Both the position numbers and the translations under genes were made by a program. Below are positions 31,902 to 43,582 of a DNA stretch of 64,000 nt, piece after piece. The number at the start of each line of letters is the position of its first letter. Position 1 is the stretch's first letter. The stretch is from Mucidula mucida (taxonomy: Eukaryota > Basidiomycota > Agaricomycetes > Agaricales > Physalacriaceae), in assembly GCA_015501055.1 (NCBI GenBank), contig JADNYV010000129.1, positions 42,102 to 106,101 on the forward strand, in the 5' to 3' direction. The notes under the pieces were generated by a model that was not told the origin of the DNA, searched no databases, and saw only the letters and a program-made list of their open reading frames with translations.

Positions 31902-33750
31902 CTAGCTGAGCGCTTTGTACCGCTCCTGTCCACGAAACGGAAGCTCCCAATGAAACAAGAAGCTGTCGTCACGATCATCGCACGCTAGCTTCACAGCAGT
32001 CTCCCATCCCTTGTAGTTCATATACTTGTGCGCCGAGCCGAATGCAACTTTAGGTTCAATACCAGTCAAATCTAATTCCATCACAGGTGGTAGGTGGTCA
32101 TGGACATATTTCTCGGACGCCTTTCGAAGATCCTCCATAGATATCAGAAGTTGCGACAAGGCATACTTCGCAGCGAAGTCCAAATCTCGTGGGGAGGGCG
32201 GGGGTGTGTGCCCGTCTGCAAGGATGTACTTAGATAGCTTTCGAGTTCTACCCACAGAACGTACCCCGTTTCATGCATTGAATGCGTTCGCATGTCTCCC
32301 GATGACCGTTAGTCCATGCCTCTCTTTGGCAGATGTCGGAACAGTAGAACGCCATGTCACATTTCAGGCAAGCCTTCATACCGAGCGCGATTGAACACTA
32401 AGGAATCAAATTGATACGAGTGAGAGCTGAAAAAAAACTGCCCTTACCGGCTTGTAACAGCAAGTATCTTTGGCCAACTCTTTAGTAAAGCAGCGCTCCC
32501 TAAACTCCCATTGTTTGTCAATAGCATCCCTCGCGTCTCCCATGCCCGAACAAGGCATTTGCTATCTCCCTGTAGCGCCTCTTCAAAGCCATCTTCAAGA
32601 CCCTTTCTTCTGATTTCCCGCAAAGCATGAGCTGCGGTCGTAGAACAGAGCGATATGCAAGGTAGGGCACCAGGGATCTAAGGAAATCAGATAGATTTCT
32701 CTCGATAACAGTGTCCGCAGATTTCAGTGCAGGACTATACTTGAACAGAACCTTCAATCGGAGGATGGCCTGTAGTAGACCACTCTCTAACATTTGCGCA
32801 ACCCAATATAGCCCATGATACGGCCAGTACGAGTATATGGGTGCAAGAACAAATGCAGAGATAAGCCATCTCTTTCTGGAATCGCAGCCTTGGATTTTCT
32901 CGCTTAGCCGATACCCGTGTAATGAAGTAACACACCCAGTAAACGATGCGAGAGGCAAGAAGATCTCGCAGAACGTGGGCAGAGTGGGTTGCCCCCAAGC
33001 CGATGAAGGTAAGAGTGCTCTTGAGTATGCTCAAGTCCAGTTGCGGTTCCTGAGACGGAGTGCAAGTCTGCGTACACACGCGTTGACAGTCTCCCTCGAC
33101 ATGGTTTTGACTACCTTCGAGAAAAGTGATGGTGGATGGATATTGGCTGCTGATTCGCATGAAGACGTGCGTACACCACTCTTCAGTTCGGAGACCATCA
33201 GCGACAGAGCGCATCAATAGTCTTGACAGGCATATCATGAGCTGTTTGCAATCATGGGTGTACATCCACTTTCGCCAGGAGGGCGAACGATGACGAACAT
33301 TATGTCATGTAAACCGTCTGAATACTCTCCCTCGGCTGTTTCTGTAGGTGCGTCCAAAATATAATAATCGCAGAACTGCGCTAACCAAGCGCACATCTGC
33401 GGCCACAAGCCGATAAGTGTAGGACGGTTGATAGTGTAGCGACTGAGGGTTCCAGGCTTGCGAAGGACGCGGTCCAACTGCGCGAAACATTGCGAGACCA
33501 TGAATAGGTCGTCGAACTTTGTATCCGAAAGTGTCGATAGCTTTGTGGCGGGCCGCTGCTGCATATGATGGGCTGTTATGCCCAAAAGACGCAGAAACAA
33601 GGACGACTCGGAAAGTGCGAGTGTCCCAAGGTCTTTCAGGGCTTTCGTCGAGCCATCCTTAGCTTCTTGCTACGAGACTGTTAGTCCTCACTACTGCCAA
33701 TCAAGTGACTTCCGTACCTCCAGTCGTTTTGCTTGTGGTCGTGAGTTCAT
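31902..33750 (-). CDS. MYND-type zinc-finger protein
   Basis: Minus strand from ATG 33750 (MNSRPQAKRLEQEAKDGSTK) to the stop at 31902. The N-terminal half is a mostly helical region without known motifs. Near the end (about 32390-32270) is a MYND finger: CSIALGMKACLKC, MAFYCSDICQ, REAWTNGHRETC, with the spaced Cys/His ligands of the family; MYND domains bind proline-rich peptides. The last exon (32230-31902) gives DGHTPPPSPRDLDF to RGQERYKALS. I could not settle the reading between 33270 and 33230, where either a short intron or one lost base is needed. Mushrooms carry many such MYND proteins of unknown role, often nuclear or cytosolic adaptors. Confidence 0.7.
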
Positions 33751-34104
33751 GGCTTGAGGTAGAATGTGGTATGGTCCGTAGTCGGCCTTTCAGAAGAATG
33801 TCTTGTTCTAGTTCTGTGCACAAGGAAAGCTGTGGAGGGTGAAAAAAAGAGGTGATTTCGGTGGCATTGTTGATGATAAGTAATCGTGGTTATTGTTCAA
33901 GTCTGCCGTCCTCGTGCCCACGTGGAATCCGCTTCCCAAGTCCCCTCAAGTCCCCCACCTGGTCTAAGGTCCTGAAGCCTGTAGTCTGGAATGGCTTGGA
34001 AATGGTTCATTGAATTTCGCCTTCAACCTCTCTTCTGCACCTAACCAACATGGACATATCAACAAATCACGTCTGTAAGACTTTCTCCATCTTCGCTTTT
34101 CCGT
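33751..34104. other. Intergenic, upstream of the MYND gene
   Basis: No gene seen. Likely promoter of the MYND gene and 3' flank of the small serine-rich gene. Confidence 0.5.
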
Positions 34105-34421
34105 CTATCCCAATGAAGGTCTGGTGGCTGAAGCCGCGGCCCACCCATTCTCTGCTGCTTTCTTCGAGAACTCCGCCGACGACGCAAGAGACTCTCCAGA
34201 GCTGGACGTTTTGCTCTCTGATGCTTTCGCTGATATCAAATCAGTACCAACGAAATAGTCATTGTAATGATACGCCACATACTCGTACTTTCGTCTGGCT
34301 TGGCCTTCTTGAAGATGGAAGCCATCAGGCCACCCGACGTTGAGTTATTTCCGCTACTGCTCGACGACTGCGACTCTTTCGAGAGGAGGGAGGTGGTAGA
34401 AGTCGTGGATTGGTTTGACAT
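34105..34421 (-). CDS. Small Ser-rich protein (~85 residues), one intron
   Basis: Minus strand, ATG at 34421: MSNQSTTSTTSLLSKESQ, a Ser/Asn run, then SIFKKAKPDE. A 52-59-nt intron (GTACGAG... to ...GATATCAG) joins to TKASESKTSSSGES and AENGWAAASATRPSLG, stop at 34105. A TATATAAG box lies about 80 bases upstream (34498-34505). Two exons with good splice sites and a core promoter support a real gene. No signal peptide or membrane segment; probably disordered. It resembles no family I can name. Confidence 0.5.
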
Positions 34422-34497
34422 GACTGCGACTGGACTCTGAATAGTTGGTTGCTGCGAAGACAGATGGTGTTTATGATTGTAACAACATTTGACCCGC

Positions 34498-34505
34498 TTA
34501 TATAC
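34498..34505 (-). promoter_or_regulatory. TATA box of the small Ser-rich gene
   Basis: Minus-strand TATATAAG, 77-84 bases upstream of ATG 34421. Downstream on the genome, GGGTCTAGGGGAT occurs twice (34533 and 34567 region), a short direct repeat in the promoter area. Confidence 0.5.
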
Positions 34506-34947
34506 CGATAATCCCTGTATCTAACGCGTCTCGGGTCTAGGGGATTTCGCGTTACACAAGACCTAGGGTCTAGGGGATGGCGCCTTCCACGGGAGACGAG
34601 TCAGGCGCAGTTTTCGTGTGCAAGGGGTTCGGGCCCGTAGTTTGTGCCACTGAACATATGGTTGACTCGAAGAGTATGCTGCCGCAGTGAGGGAATTGAA
34701 TGCGCACAAGTAAGCGGGGAAACGCGCTCACGCGACTGCGGATCCGATGACGCATAATTGCGTAACTCTCCGTTCCTCCAAGCGCCTGCGGCTCGGTACC
34801 GACTTTTGCGCGTTTGTTAGTAGCGAATTATATCTAATTAGATGTTCGCATAGGACAGGCATAATTTGGTCATTCGATATTACATAGCACGTTTGACAAC
34901 GATCGCATTCCACCCTACGCCCAAGTCAGGCGTTCATCACTGCTTTC

Positions 34948-35322
34948 TCAGCACTTATCAAAGCATAACAATAACTCACTTTTGAATGAAGAAAGAACTG
35001 TCTTCTTCTTTTTCAGGATGGGCAACGACGACACATCAGGTCCAGGCGGATCCTGTGCTGGTGCAGATGCAGAGGTCCCGAGGACCTTCGATTGCGTTGC
35101 TTTAGGCTCTGCAGGTTTCGCCTGCTTCGAGCCCGGCGCCTTCTTTGATTTGGGCGTCGGGATATGTCCGCTCGTACCATATCGAGACTGTAACTCCCCA
35201 AAGGCAGCTGAAAAGTCTTTGGGCGCCACTCCAGTCAACGGTGCAGTGGATGTCACCGTGTTGGACGACTGAAGGGAAACCGTCGATGCGTATGACTGTA
35301 GATTCAACTCTTCGCTTGTCAT
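34948..35322 (-). CDS. Small hypothetical protein (~115-124 residues)
   Basis: Minus strand, ATG at 35322: MTSEELNLQSYASTVSLQ, then APKDFSAAFGELQSRYG and a Pro/Lys-rich, disordered tail ending in LKKKKTVLSSFK. A GTGAGT after TTCAAA (about 34980) may be an intron donor, in which case the last nine residues of the open frame are wrong and a short last exon lies downstream. The segment around FSAAFGELQSRYG recalls small conserved basidiomycete proteins, but I cannot name a function. Confidence 0.5.
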   Translation of the reverse strand: MTSEELNLQSYASTVSLQSSNTVTSTAPLTGVAPKDFSAAFGELQSRYGTSGHIPTPKSKKAPGSKQAKPAEPKATQSKVLGTSASAPAQDPPGPDVSSLPILKKKKTVLSSFKSELLLCFDKC

Positions 35323-35733
35323 GGGGAGTTCTGATGAGACCCGGACGTAAAACCGTGACTTTGTAGATCAGATTTCGGTCATGTGCGCCTAGTTGATATA
35401 ACCATTTCTAGCGACAACAATATCGTCTGCTTTCTGAACCTAATTAACTCTGTGAGTTCGCACGATCTACTTATATTAGCCTGTGTCGGAAAGGTCTAAA
35501 TGCACAGGGTTGGAAGAAGCGGTCTTGACTGTTGAGGACTTTGGCTACGGGGTGACAGTGAGGTCACTGTACCTTATATATATGCTGTATTTCTACAGGC
35601 TTGGTCAATAGTAAAGGAAGTGCAATGACCGCGATAGCTGCTGGGCGGCTGCTACCAGTGCTAGGCAAACGCGAGGTACAGCCACATCACGTGCTAGTGA
35701 TCGCACGGATTTAAACCTTGCTTTCCTTCCACC
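35323..35733. other. Divergent promoter region of the small protein and PRMT3-like genes
   Basis: No gene. Two TATA-like stretches are present: CTTATATATATGC at 35573 (plus) and, on the minus strand, AATATAAGTAG near 35467. Confidence 0.45.
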
Positions 35734-37714
35734 ATGAGCATCCACTTGCGCGGGCGCCCCGTAGAGGCCAACCTCATAGACGGCGATGGAGACGATGTGA
35801 TCAGTGACTCTAGCAGCGACAGTGATGAAGATGAAACTTGGGATGACTGGGTGTCCGATTCTGCCAAGCAGTCATGTCGATCTCTGTTTGAGGATAAATT
35901 TTTCTCAACAGTCGAAGAGGCCCTCGGTCATGACAGATCTACCCATGGATTTGACCTGGAGACCCAATGCACTAGACTGGGTTTGCTTATCCCTGTAATA
36001 CTCGTTTTACAAAAGAATTGACGTGTTTTAGGACTGGATATTCATGGCCGAATTCGTTTGATAAATTACATCAGAAAACAAGTGTGTCTCCCGTTTGTTA
36101 TGCGTGTTTTCCTTTCTAATATCATCAGAAACCTTCTCCAGAATTAGCATCCAAGCTAAATGGGTCTGAATTTCATGCAGATGAATATCTCATCCCAGTG
36201 ATAGAGAACGATCCCCTTCTTCGTGAGCTGCCTTTATTGGTGTTGACTACCTTCTTTGAACTTTGCGAATAGAGTTCCAATCTGACGATTGGTCTGATTC
36301 TGAGGATGAACTCGATAGTTCAGACCCTTCTCGCAAAATCCTCGCCCTTCAAAAAGAGTTGGCTCGTACCCAACAGCAATTTCAGGAGTATCGAAGTCTG
36401 GTCGCGCAGAAAATGGACTTTGCCAGCTTCTCCGAAGAGGCCGGCCCGTCCGCTCCTCGTCCCCGCGACGATGATTCCCATTACTTCGAGAGTTACGGCG
36501 CGAATGGTACGTTCTCTTCACGATCATTCGAAGCTGCTCTTTCTGATTCCACGACAGACATCCACGCCGTCATGATCCAAGACAAAGTACGGACGTCGAC
36601 TTACGCCCAGTTTCTTCTCACCAATCAAACTCTCTTCCAAGACGCTGTCGTACTCGATGTGGGCTGCGGAACAGGCATTCTCTCGCTATTCGCTGCACGC
36701 GGAGGGGCGAAGCGCGTATATGCGGTAGATGCTAGCGATATTGCTGAACGGGCAAAGGAGATTGTCAAAACAAACGGTTTCGAGGATATCATAACTGTCA
36801 TGAGGGGTAAGGTCGAAGAGCTGGAGATTCCAGAGAAGGTGGACGTCATCGTCTCGGAATGGATGGGTTACGCGTTGTTGTACGAGTCCATGTTGGATTC
36901 GGTTCTGGACGCCCGAGATCGGTTCTTGAAGCCAGGCGGTGTCATGGCCCCGAGTCAGTGCAAGATGATGTTTGCCCTGTGCGACGCCAGCGAGATTCTC
37001 AAGGATCGCGTTACCTTTTGGAATGATGTTTATGGTTAGCTCAACTCGATTTTCTAGTCATCCAACTAATCCCTATTCCCAGGCTTTGATCTTTCTGCCA
37101 TGTCGGGCGACCTGTACAAGGAAGCTATAATTGACGTCGTAGGGCCTGACACCATCCTTAGTGCTCCCTTTACCGTCAAGGACCTGTATCTCCCCGACAT
37201 TACCGCCCGCCAGCTCGACTTTTCCTCTACCTTCACGCTAGTAACATCTGTCGAACGACGGACAAAGGTCACGGCTTTCATTCTATACTTTGACACGTTC
37301 TTCACTATGACCGGGAAACCAGTCTCGCCAAGCACGCAAGTAAAGGTCATCCGGGAGAACGAAGTTGTTCTTGCCGAGGTTTGGCCTGTCGGCGGGAAAC
37401 CCAATGCCCAACGTCGACCGAGTCAAAGCACCGAAAAAGAAAAAGTTACCAGCTTTAGCACGGGGCCTCAGAGCATACCCACGCACTGGAAGCAGACCAT
37501 TTTCTTACTACGTGAGCCCTTTGTTGTCGAAGAAGGTGATAGTCTTTTCATTATATCGTATTCTCTGGCTCATGGAATTTATACAGGCGCTGAAATCTCT
37601 GGCACTTTCTACTGCAGGAAGAGTGACACAAACTCGCGTGAGCTGGAAGTGGAGATTCATTATTCACCCACTCCTGGTGACGACCTTGTGATACAAATGT
37701 TCACTGTGCAATAG
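35734..37714 (+). CDS. Protein arginine N-methyltransferase, PRMT3 type
   Basis: Four introns give about 590 residues. The acidic N-terminus (DSSSDSDEDETWDDW) is followed by the PRMT3-specific zinc-finger region QSCRSLFEDKFFSTVEEALGHDRSTHGFD, in which the second Cys of the usual C-x2-C is missing, then GLDIHGRIRLINYIRKQ. A coiled-coil linker leads to the catalytic core: DKVRTSTYAQFLL, SAM site VLDVGCGTGILSLFAARGGA, VYAVDAS, the double-E loop SEWMGYALLYESMLDSV, and the THW motif in IPTHWKQTIFLL. The reaction is S-adenosylmethionine-dependent arginine methylation; PRMT3 acts in the cytosol on ribosomal protein uS5 in other organisms. One intron (36240-36274) is only 35 nt, the shortest I see here. 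An inserted loop (VGGKPNAQRRPSQSTEKEK, 37390-37445) precedes FSTGPQS. No frame breaks. Confidence 0.92.
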
Positions 37715-38207
37715 GCGCAGAATTCTTAGCTGTACGTGTAACTGTATTTGAATGATCTATCAGTGCATCTTGTCTTCCATGCGTCTTGCGAGCTACCTTG
37801 TAGACAGTGGTTGGCTATCTGCTGCGTTGAATGCATCGTGCGCAGCGGAGGACTACGCCACAGGTTACAACAGTAGTTTCACCGCGACTCCGAACTCCAT
37901 GACTCACTCCAGTGGACAAAATGTGTGCTGTGCGCGTGGCCCGCAGCACTGAGTAAAAAAACGAGCGTGGCTTCAGGCCCGCAGTACGCTCTTGCAAGTA
38001 GAGGGATGTTCTCTTACCACGCCTATTGCCATTCATATGCATGGGTGGTTTTTTCCTGTCGTTCGTCGTAGCGGCATCAACTACACCATTAAGTGGGGGC
38101 CGCCTTTAACATACGATCCTCTTGACCTTGTATACGAGTATAGGCAGTTAAGGTCACATCATTCTCGAATATCGCCTAGCTAAACGATTTGGGGTACCCT
38201 AGCACCG
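37715..38207. other. Intergenic, convergent gene ends
   Basis: 3' flanks of the PRMT3-like gene and of the membrane protein gene. No gene seen. Confidence 0.5.
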
Positions 38208-39130
38208 TCAATCCTGACCGACTTTGGCATAATCGCGTTTCGATAGAAGGTGAAATTCATCCGCTTCTCTCCTCTGTAAGTAGTACGTCGCCGTCAGCTC
38301 ATAGACCCAAATGTATTGTCGACTTACCCGATCGCCACAAAACAGGAACATCCATGCTCGCTTGATCCACTGGGGTTTCTTCCATGCTATCGCGAGACTA
38401 ATGAGGGCGAAGAGCGCACTTGGAATGCCTATACCAAGCGAGATGAGATCGCTCTGGCTGAGGCCTCCGTCCGACGCAGGGCTTGACGTTGGTGAAGGAG
38501 AAGAGACAGTTGATGTCGAGGTGGAAGTTGGCGTGGCGGGAAGTGACACAGACGAAGATCCAGTCACATCGCTCACGAGAAGGAAGTACCACGAATAGTA
38601 ACCCCCGGAGGAGAGCTCTAGCTGCAAATGGTGAATGGGTGTCAACGGTTGTATTAGTCTGAAGACCAGGATACGCACTGTACCGTTCTCCGTTTCAGAA
38701 CTTTTACCAATGCCTACCCAGAATGGTCCACCTCGATTGGAATTCGACGATATTCTGAAAGTTATCATTGAGCGATAGATAAGACGTCAATAGAGAAAGA
38801 GCCTCTCACTGCCACCAGTCCGTATCACCGGTATTGTTGATATACCATGGCTTCGGTGTTGTAATTTGGACGACACCATTATCATTCGTGTTACCGATGT
38901 ATGTCTGATATCGAACATTGCGCAAGACATGAGAGACGCCGGGATCGCCTATGAGCTGGAACTGTTCATCACCTTTAATAGTATAAGCCGAAGGATAAGA
39001 GTAGATTGACCTGCTGATCCGTGGCGCCATTCACAAACTTGGAGAGCGAGACGCCTCCAGGAGGTGGGTCGGCAGTCACAGCGTCTTGGAACTTGTCATA
39101 GATGTAGTATGCTCCGTCTGGCGGAGGCAT
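38208..39130 (-). CDS. Predicted one-pass membrane protein with extracellular Ser/Thr-rich stalk
   Basis: Minus strand, tentatively from ATG 39130 (MPPPDGAYYIYDKFQ) to the stop at 38208. Exons join as DQQ-GDEQFQLIGDPGV, DTDWWQ-ISSNSNRGG, ETENGT-LELSSGG and CGDR-RREADEFHLL. The front part is a globular region with many Gly/Asn, then a Ser/Thr/Pro stalk (TPTSTSTSTVSSPSPTSS), a transmembrane helix (LISLGIGIPSALFALISLAIAW), basic residues and a short cytosolic tail. That plan is common for fungal surface sensors or adhesion-type proteins. No signal peptide is at 39130, and the frame stays open upstream (FALGRMPPP), so the true start may lie further out. Function unknown. Confidence 0.6.
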
Positions 39131-40616
39131 TCTACCCAATGCGAAGACTGGGGAGAAGGGGGCGTAAGTGGGGGAGAGGACACGGGGTCAACGCATGTAA
39201 CTCCCTATATTGAGCGTTTCTAGCGCGTTCATTTGTTTGGAATTAGGTGACAGCTGGCATGGAACCCGAACCGCCGTGCCTGCCATTAGACGCCTTGATG
39301 ATAAGGGTAATGTTTCGGATTCTCGTTGTTCGCTGGTGCTAGGGAAGGATTCGGAAAATGGAAGTTTGGACAACGATTAGTAGGGCTCAGTACAACGTGA
39401 GTATCGCATGAGGGCAGATTCGCAAACAAACTGTCTGTGAGGAGGATAGTTATCAGAAGCATCAACCGGTGTTTTTACCTTCAATTCAGTATAAGGGTCA
39501 TCTTGGCTTCCTGTCAGCGGTCAAAGTTTGCATACATACCTTTTTTTATGGCGCTATTTGTTTAAGGAACTCGACATCCCAGCGCACGGCAACGATAGCC
39601 TCGACATCAAGCTGTTTGGGAATGATTTCATCAAATAATCAATCCGTCCGCAAGCACTGGGATAGCGGTCCTTGTAGTAGCTGTGCCGCGTCTTTACCTC
39701 GTGGTTTAATATGTATATCATTGAGTCGAGACTCGACAGGCTTGACAGACCAGTAAACTTACTGAAACAATGGATAAGAGTCGGCAGATCGGGAAGCTTA
39801 CAGCTCCAGGGAGTAGTGCAGCAATATTGTTATCAAAATGAGACCGGTCCTGGTATCAATGCTGCGATGCTCGACGACGTTCAGCGAGGATCATAGATGA
39901 GCAGGAGAACGGAGTCGGACTGAGCGATACATAAATCTCGGAATGAAGCGACATCGAAGGTGACTCAAAACATGCTGTGCAGGTGTCGCGTTTTCCACGG
40001 GTTCCGTGCTGAATTCACTCTGGGAGCTGAGCTACAACCACAGCCACAGACCTCGACGCAGGAGACAATGGCCATCGGGTTCCACGTGATCTCAAGCATG
40101 CTGCGTGACCGCGACAAACCCTTCAACATCGAACCACGACGATGTCACTCAATAGCCTTCGCGGAAATACGCCAAAGATCCCTATCGAGAATAAAAGAGC
40201 TCGTCTAAATTGGTGAATGTTGTGTCCGGTGGGCACCATCGCTTTTACAACAAAGCTCTTGTTCTCGTTCCGGTAATGCCAATTCAGTCGGCTTTCTGTT
40301 TTGTATATCGCTCACCTTTTAACTTCTCTTCAGACGCAGATAGAGTGCTGTTTTTTCCTTGAAAGACTCTCTCTTCTCCGTATGTGAGGACAGCCGCGAA
40401 GAGTCTGTGTCCCACACATCAGACAATGTCCTTTCATGGCCCAACATGGCCCAATCAAGAACAACAAGCAGCGCTTGATGCCTATTGGGCTCGCGGTTGT
40501 CATGTCACAGCTTTCTGACCTTGATGGATGTGATGCGGAGGAGTATAAAGCTACCTGCTCTGGGCCTTAACCAGAGCGCCTCTTTTCCCCGTCCTCAATT
40601 TCTGCAGAGGTCATTG
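39131..40616. other. Region with no confident gene
   Basis: May contain first exon(s) of the membrane-protein gene (minus, 39.13-39.4 kb) and the promoter of the zinc-finger gene (a TATAAAG box near 40544). Other open frames are short and show no motif. Confidence 0.45.
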
Positions 40617-42889
40617 ATGCCTCATATGTCTTTCGCCGCCCGTGGGAGTATGGTACGCCAACTGTCCACTACTACTTCAACTTGAGGCTTATCGTCACGC
40701 AGCGTGGCGTCCTTGGTATGCCTGATACACCGTGAGTTGATTATGGTTGATTGTCGAACACCGCTGATACAAAGTTCTTATAGTCGTCGTGATGAAATCG
40801 AGTCCTTGCTTCCAAGGGTCAGTGTTGAAATGCGTGGCGATACCTCTTCACTTATACTTGCGTCAGGAAATTCAGCGACAGAACAAGTTTGCTGACGGTG
40901 ATTTCGCGTGCGTTCAATGCCAGCGCCGTTATTCAACGTTAGAACGACTTAGAGAGCACTATCGAGGTGCTAAAGTCATTCATCCATCATGCCCAGCGTG
41001 TGGAAGAGGCTTTGCGGATCATAGCGAGCTCGATGAGGTAGGAGCGATACTTCTTTGTGCGCGTCTCTTCTTACAACGACGACGCAGCATAAGAGGATGG
41101 ATCATCCAGACATCTCATTGTGTATGATTGTCGACTGTACCAGAGCTGGTCATGATCATAGAGCTCTTATGAAAGTAGGCGAAACTTCCCTGAATGAGGA
41201 TGTCGAACGTGACCATCCTGCAGCATGTCTACTCGGACCATTCTCAAAGAGTCGAGTGTCGTTTCTGCCACAACTGGTATAATGATGAAATCCATCTTCA
41301 TAGTGTGCGTACTCTTCCAGCTGTACGAATTTTGCTAACCTCTGCCAATAGAAATCTCATAAAGCCGGCTGTCCAAACAATCGGTTGAACGCCGCACTAC
41401 CACAGGAGAGCGCCGAGTTTTTCGAAACACTTCTTTCAGCAACTACTAAACGCGAAAGTGTCAGGTCAAATGGGGTCCGTCCTTCGCGCGCTCGGCAGAT
41501 TAGAAAGGAGGCCACACCCGGTCCCCCTGTAGACCGGGAAGTATTTGCTCAAGTTGCCTACAACAACGCAAGCGACTCATCGCGACGATATGCGATGCTT
41601 GGCGCTCTATCACACCGTGTCTCGTCTGGCCCGGTCGCTGCTGCCTCCCTCTCCACCGGAGCACCCTCAGATTTCAATCCACACACCGAGCATCCTCTAG
41701 CAGGGACACAGTATCACATGGCTCCAATGAATACAACTCAATCATTCGTCCACTCAGTGACGAACGGACATGAAGGGGTGCCGGGTTGGACTGATGTTCG
41801 CATTCCGGGGCGACAACTAATCGATGAAGCGTCTACACGTCGCGCAGAGCAGCACGATGAAGATTGGACTCTACTCCAGACATATGATGCCGCCTCCCCA
41901 AAGCAAGATGAAGGAGACAACACTCCTCTGACTGATTCTCGCTGCGAATCGCCCGAAGCAAACCGCTCCCAGCTTGTAGGAGACAAGCCAGACATTTTCA
42001 TAACTCCACCGGACAGTAAATCGGATAATGTACGTGAAGTAAGTGCCTAATTATCTTGCTAATCGAGCGAATCGAATGCCCTCTAACATTGTCATAGTCT
42101 GGCGCGACAGACTCATGTCCGATCGACGAGAACAGATTGTCCTTTGTGTCACTGCTGTCGGCAGAGCCCAGACCACTGCGCGCGGAAGGAAACCATTCTG
42201 CTGCCATGTCGGGTTCGGCCTCTCGCCTCTATAGCAAATCGCAAACGGTCAGCCCGACCGGAACGCCTTTGTTGAAACCGACCGCTTCGTAAGTATTACA
42301 AAACGAGAAGGGGCGTAGACATTAACGTCCGTTTAGCTTGTCTGTGGAGTCCTCCCCGGCTGCTGCTCGGATGCGTGAGCTCTGGGATGAAATAGTGCAT
42401 ATCGTGGGCCTCTCGCGAAATGCGACTCCACTCTCGACGCCTCTTGCCATTCCTGATCAGCCGTACGTATTGCGCGCATGATCAGCCATGTAGTGACTAA
42501 CGTAGCGTTTAGGTTATATCCAGACAATGCACCATATCCGCTCCTCAACGAACGTTCTGCTGACCTAACTAATCCGGATGGTGTGGCGTCGATCTCTGAC
42601 TTACGAAACGCTCACGATACGCATCCTTCTGGTTCCTCCGCTCCGGCAGTATACCATGGTCCTTGGTCGTTTGGTCAGAACCCAGCCGGTCAACTCATGT
42701 GTGCCGTGTGCAATGGCTTGGTGGGACCTTTCTCTCAAATAAACGGAGAAACGTTCTGTCGCAGGTACGAGTATCATCAGTTGTACACGCAGCTTGATAA
42801 TCAAGGGCTTGAGCAGGTGTTGTCGCCATAGGCTGACCAAGAGTCGACGTGAATGTGGCAGCTCTGATCACGAAGTATCTGTTCAATGA
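40617..42889 (+). CDS. C2H2-type zinc-finger protein
   Basis: Clear exons start near 40866 with a finger unit FACVQCQRRYSTLERLREHYRG, followed by CPACGRGFADHSELDEH across an intron, then CRFCHNWYNDEIHLHS joined to KSHKAGC. These are C2H2-like fingers with C-x2-C and spaced His. A long Ser/Pro-rich region follows (LSATTKRESVRSNG to SKSDN), then SGATDSCPID, a WDEIVHIVGL segment and a last Cys-rich piece (LMCAVCNGLVGPFSQINGETFCRR joined to CCRHRL), stop at 42889. The start is uncertain: ATG 40617 (MPHMSFAARGSM, then GT) lies 75 bases after a TATAAAG box and could be exon 1. A similar array of fingers is typical of a large basidiomycete family of unknown, presumably nuclear, role. Confidence 0.65.
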
Positions 42890-43582
42890 TATCCAAAGTC
42901 TCAATGAAACGAACGCAAAGTCCTTTATCTGTACTACTACTAGTCTCTCTCTCAACAAAGTTCCGTTATGCTTGCCTCTAAGGTGCTGCGAGATGATACG
43001 TCCTTCTTACACCTCCCCGTCTTTGGATATACGTTTCAATCTACAGACCGTCGCTCCAGAGAACACTTCTCTGAAGCCTGAATTTTGGCATGCTCTTTTT
43101 TTCTCGTTCGAAATTTGATTATCAAGAATACTTTATTATCAAGGATAATTCGAGAAAAATGTAAGTACTTATTGTTGATGTCAAAGATAGGATAGGAAAG
43201 GAAAGGAATTGAGTGCCGGTGGATCTTGTGCGCCCTATGATATGCTAACATCTACAAGCACAACATTTTGAAATTCACTTGAAGTGGCCCCGAACCGGTC
43301 CACAGTATTTTAAGAGACGCTTGCGAATCTAAACAATGGAAAGAGTAGCGGTATGGAACACGTTGGACACACGTGCTCGTTCTAACTTCCTTTCGACCAC
43401 ATGGTACCAGCGCAGTCGTGGGCCACTTGGTACTCCAAAACGAGCGAACAATGCTCAATTTCTTTGTTGGCGGACATGGTTCCGCCGTCTTTGTACTACT
43501 TTGGCGCCTTTGCTCTTTGCTATAAAGCTGGTCTTAGTTTTGGTACCGTCTCTCATCCAGCCTCGCTTGTTCTTCGTTCACG
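42890..43582. other. Intergenic, nothing recognised
   Basis: No motif-bearing frame. The plus frame 43336-43863 partly overlaps the next gene in another frame and is rejected. Confidence 0.45.
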
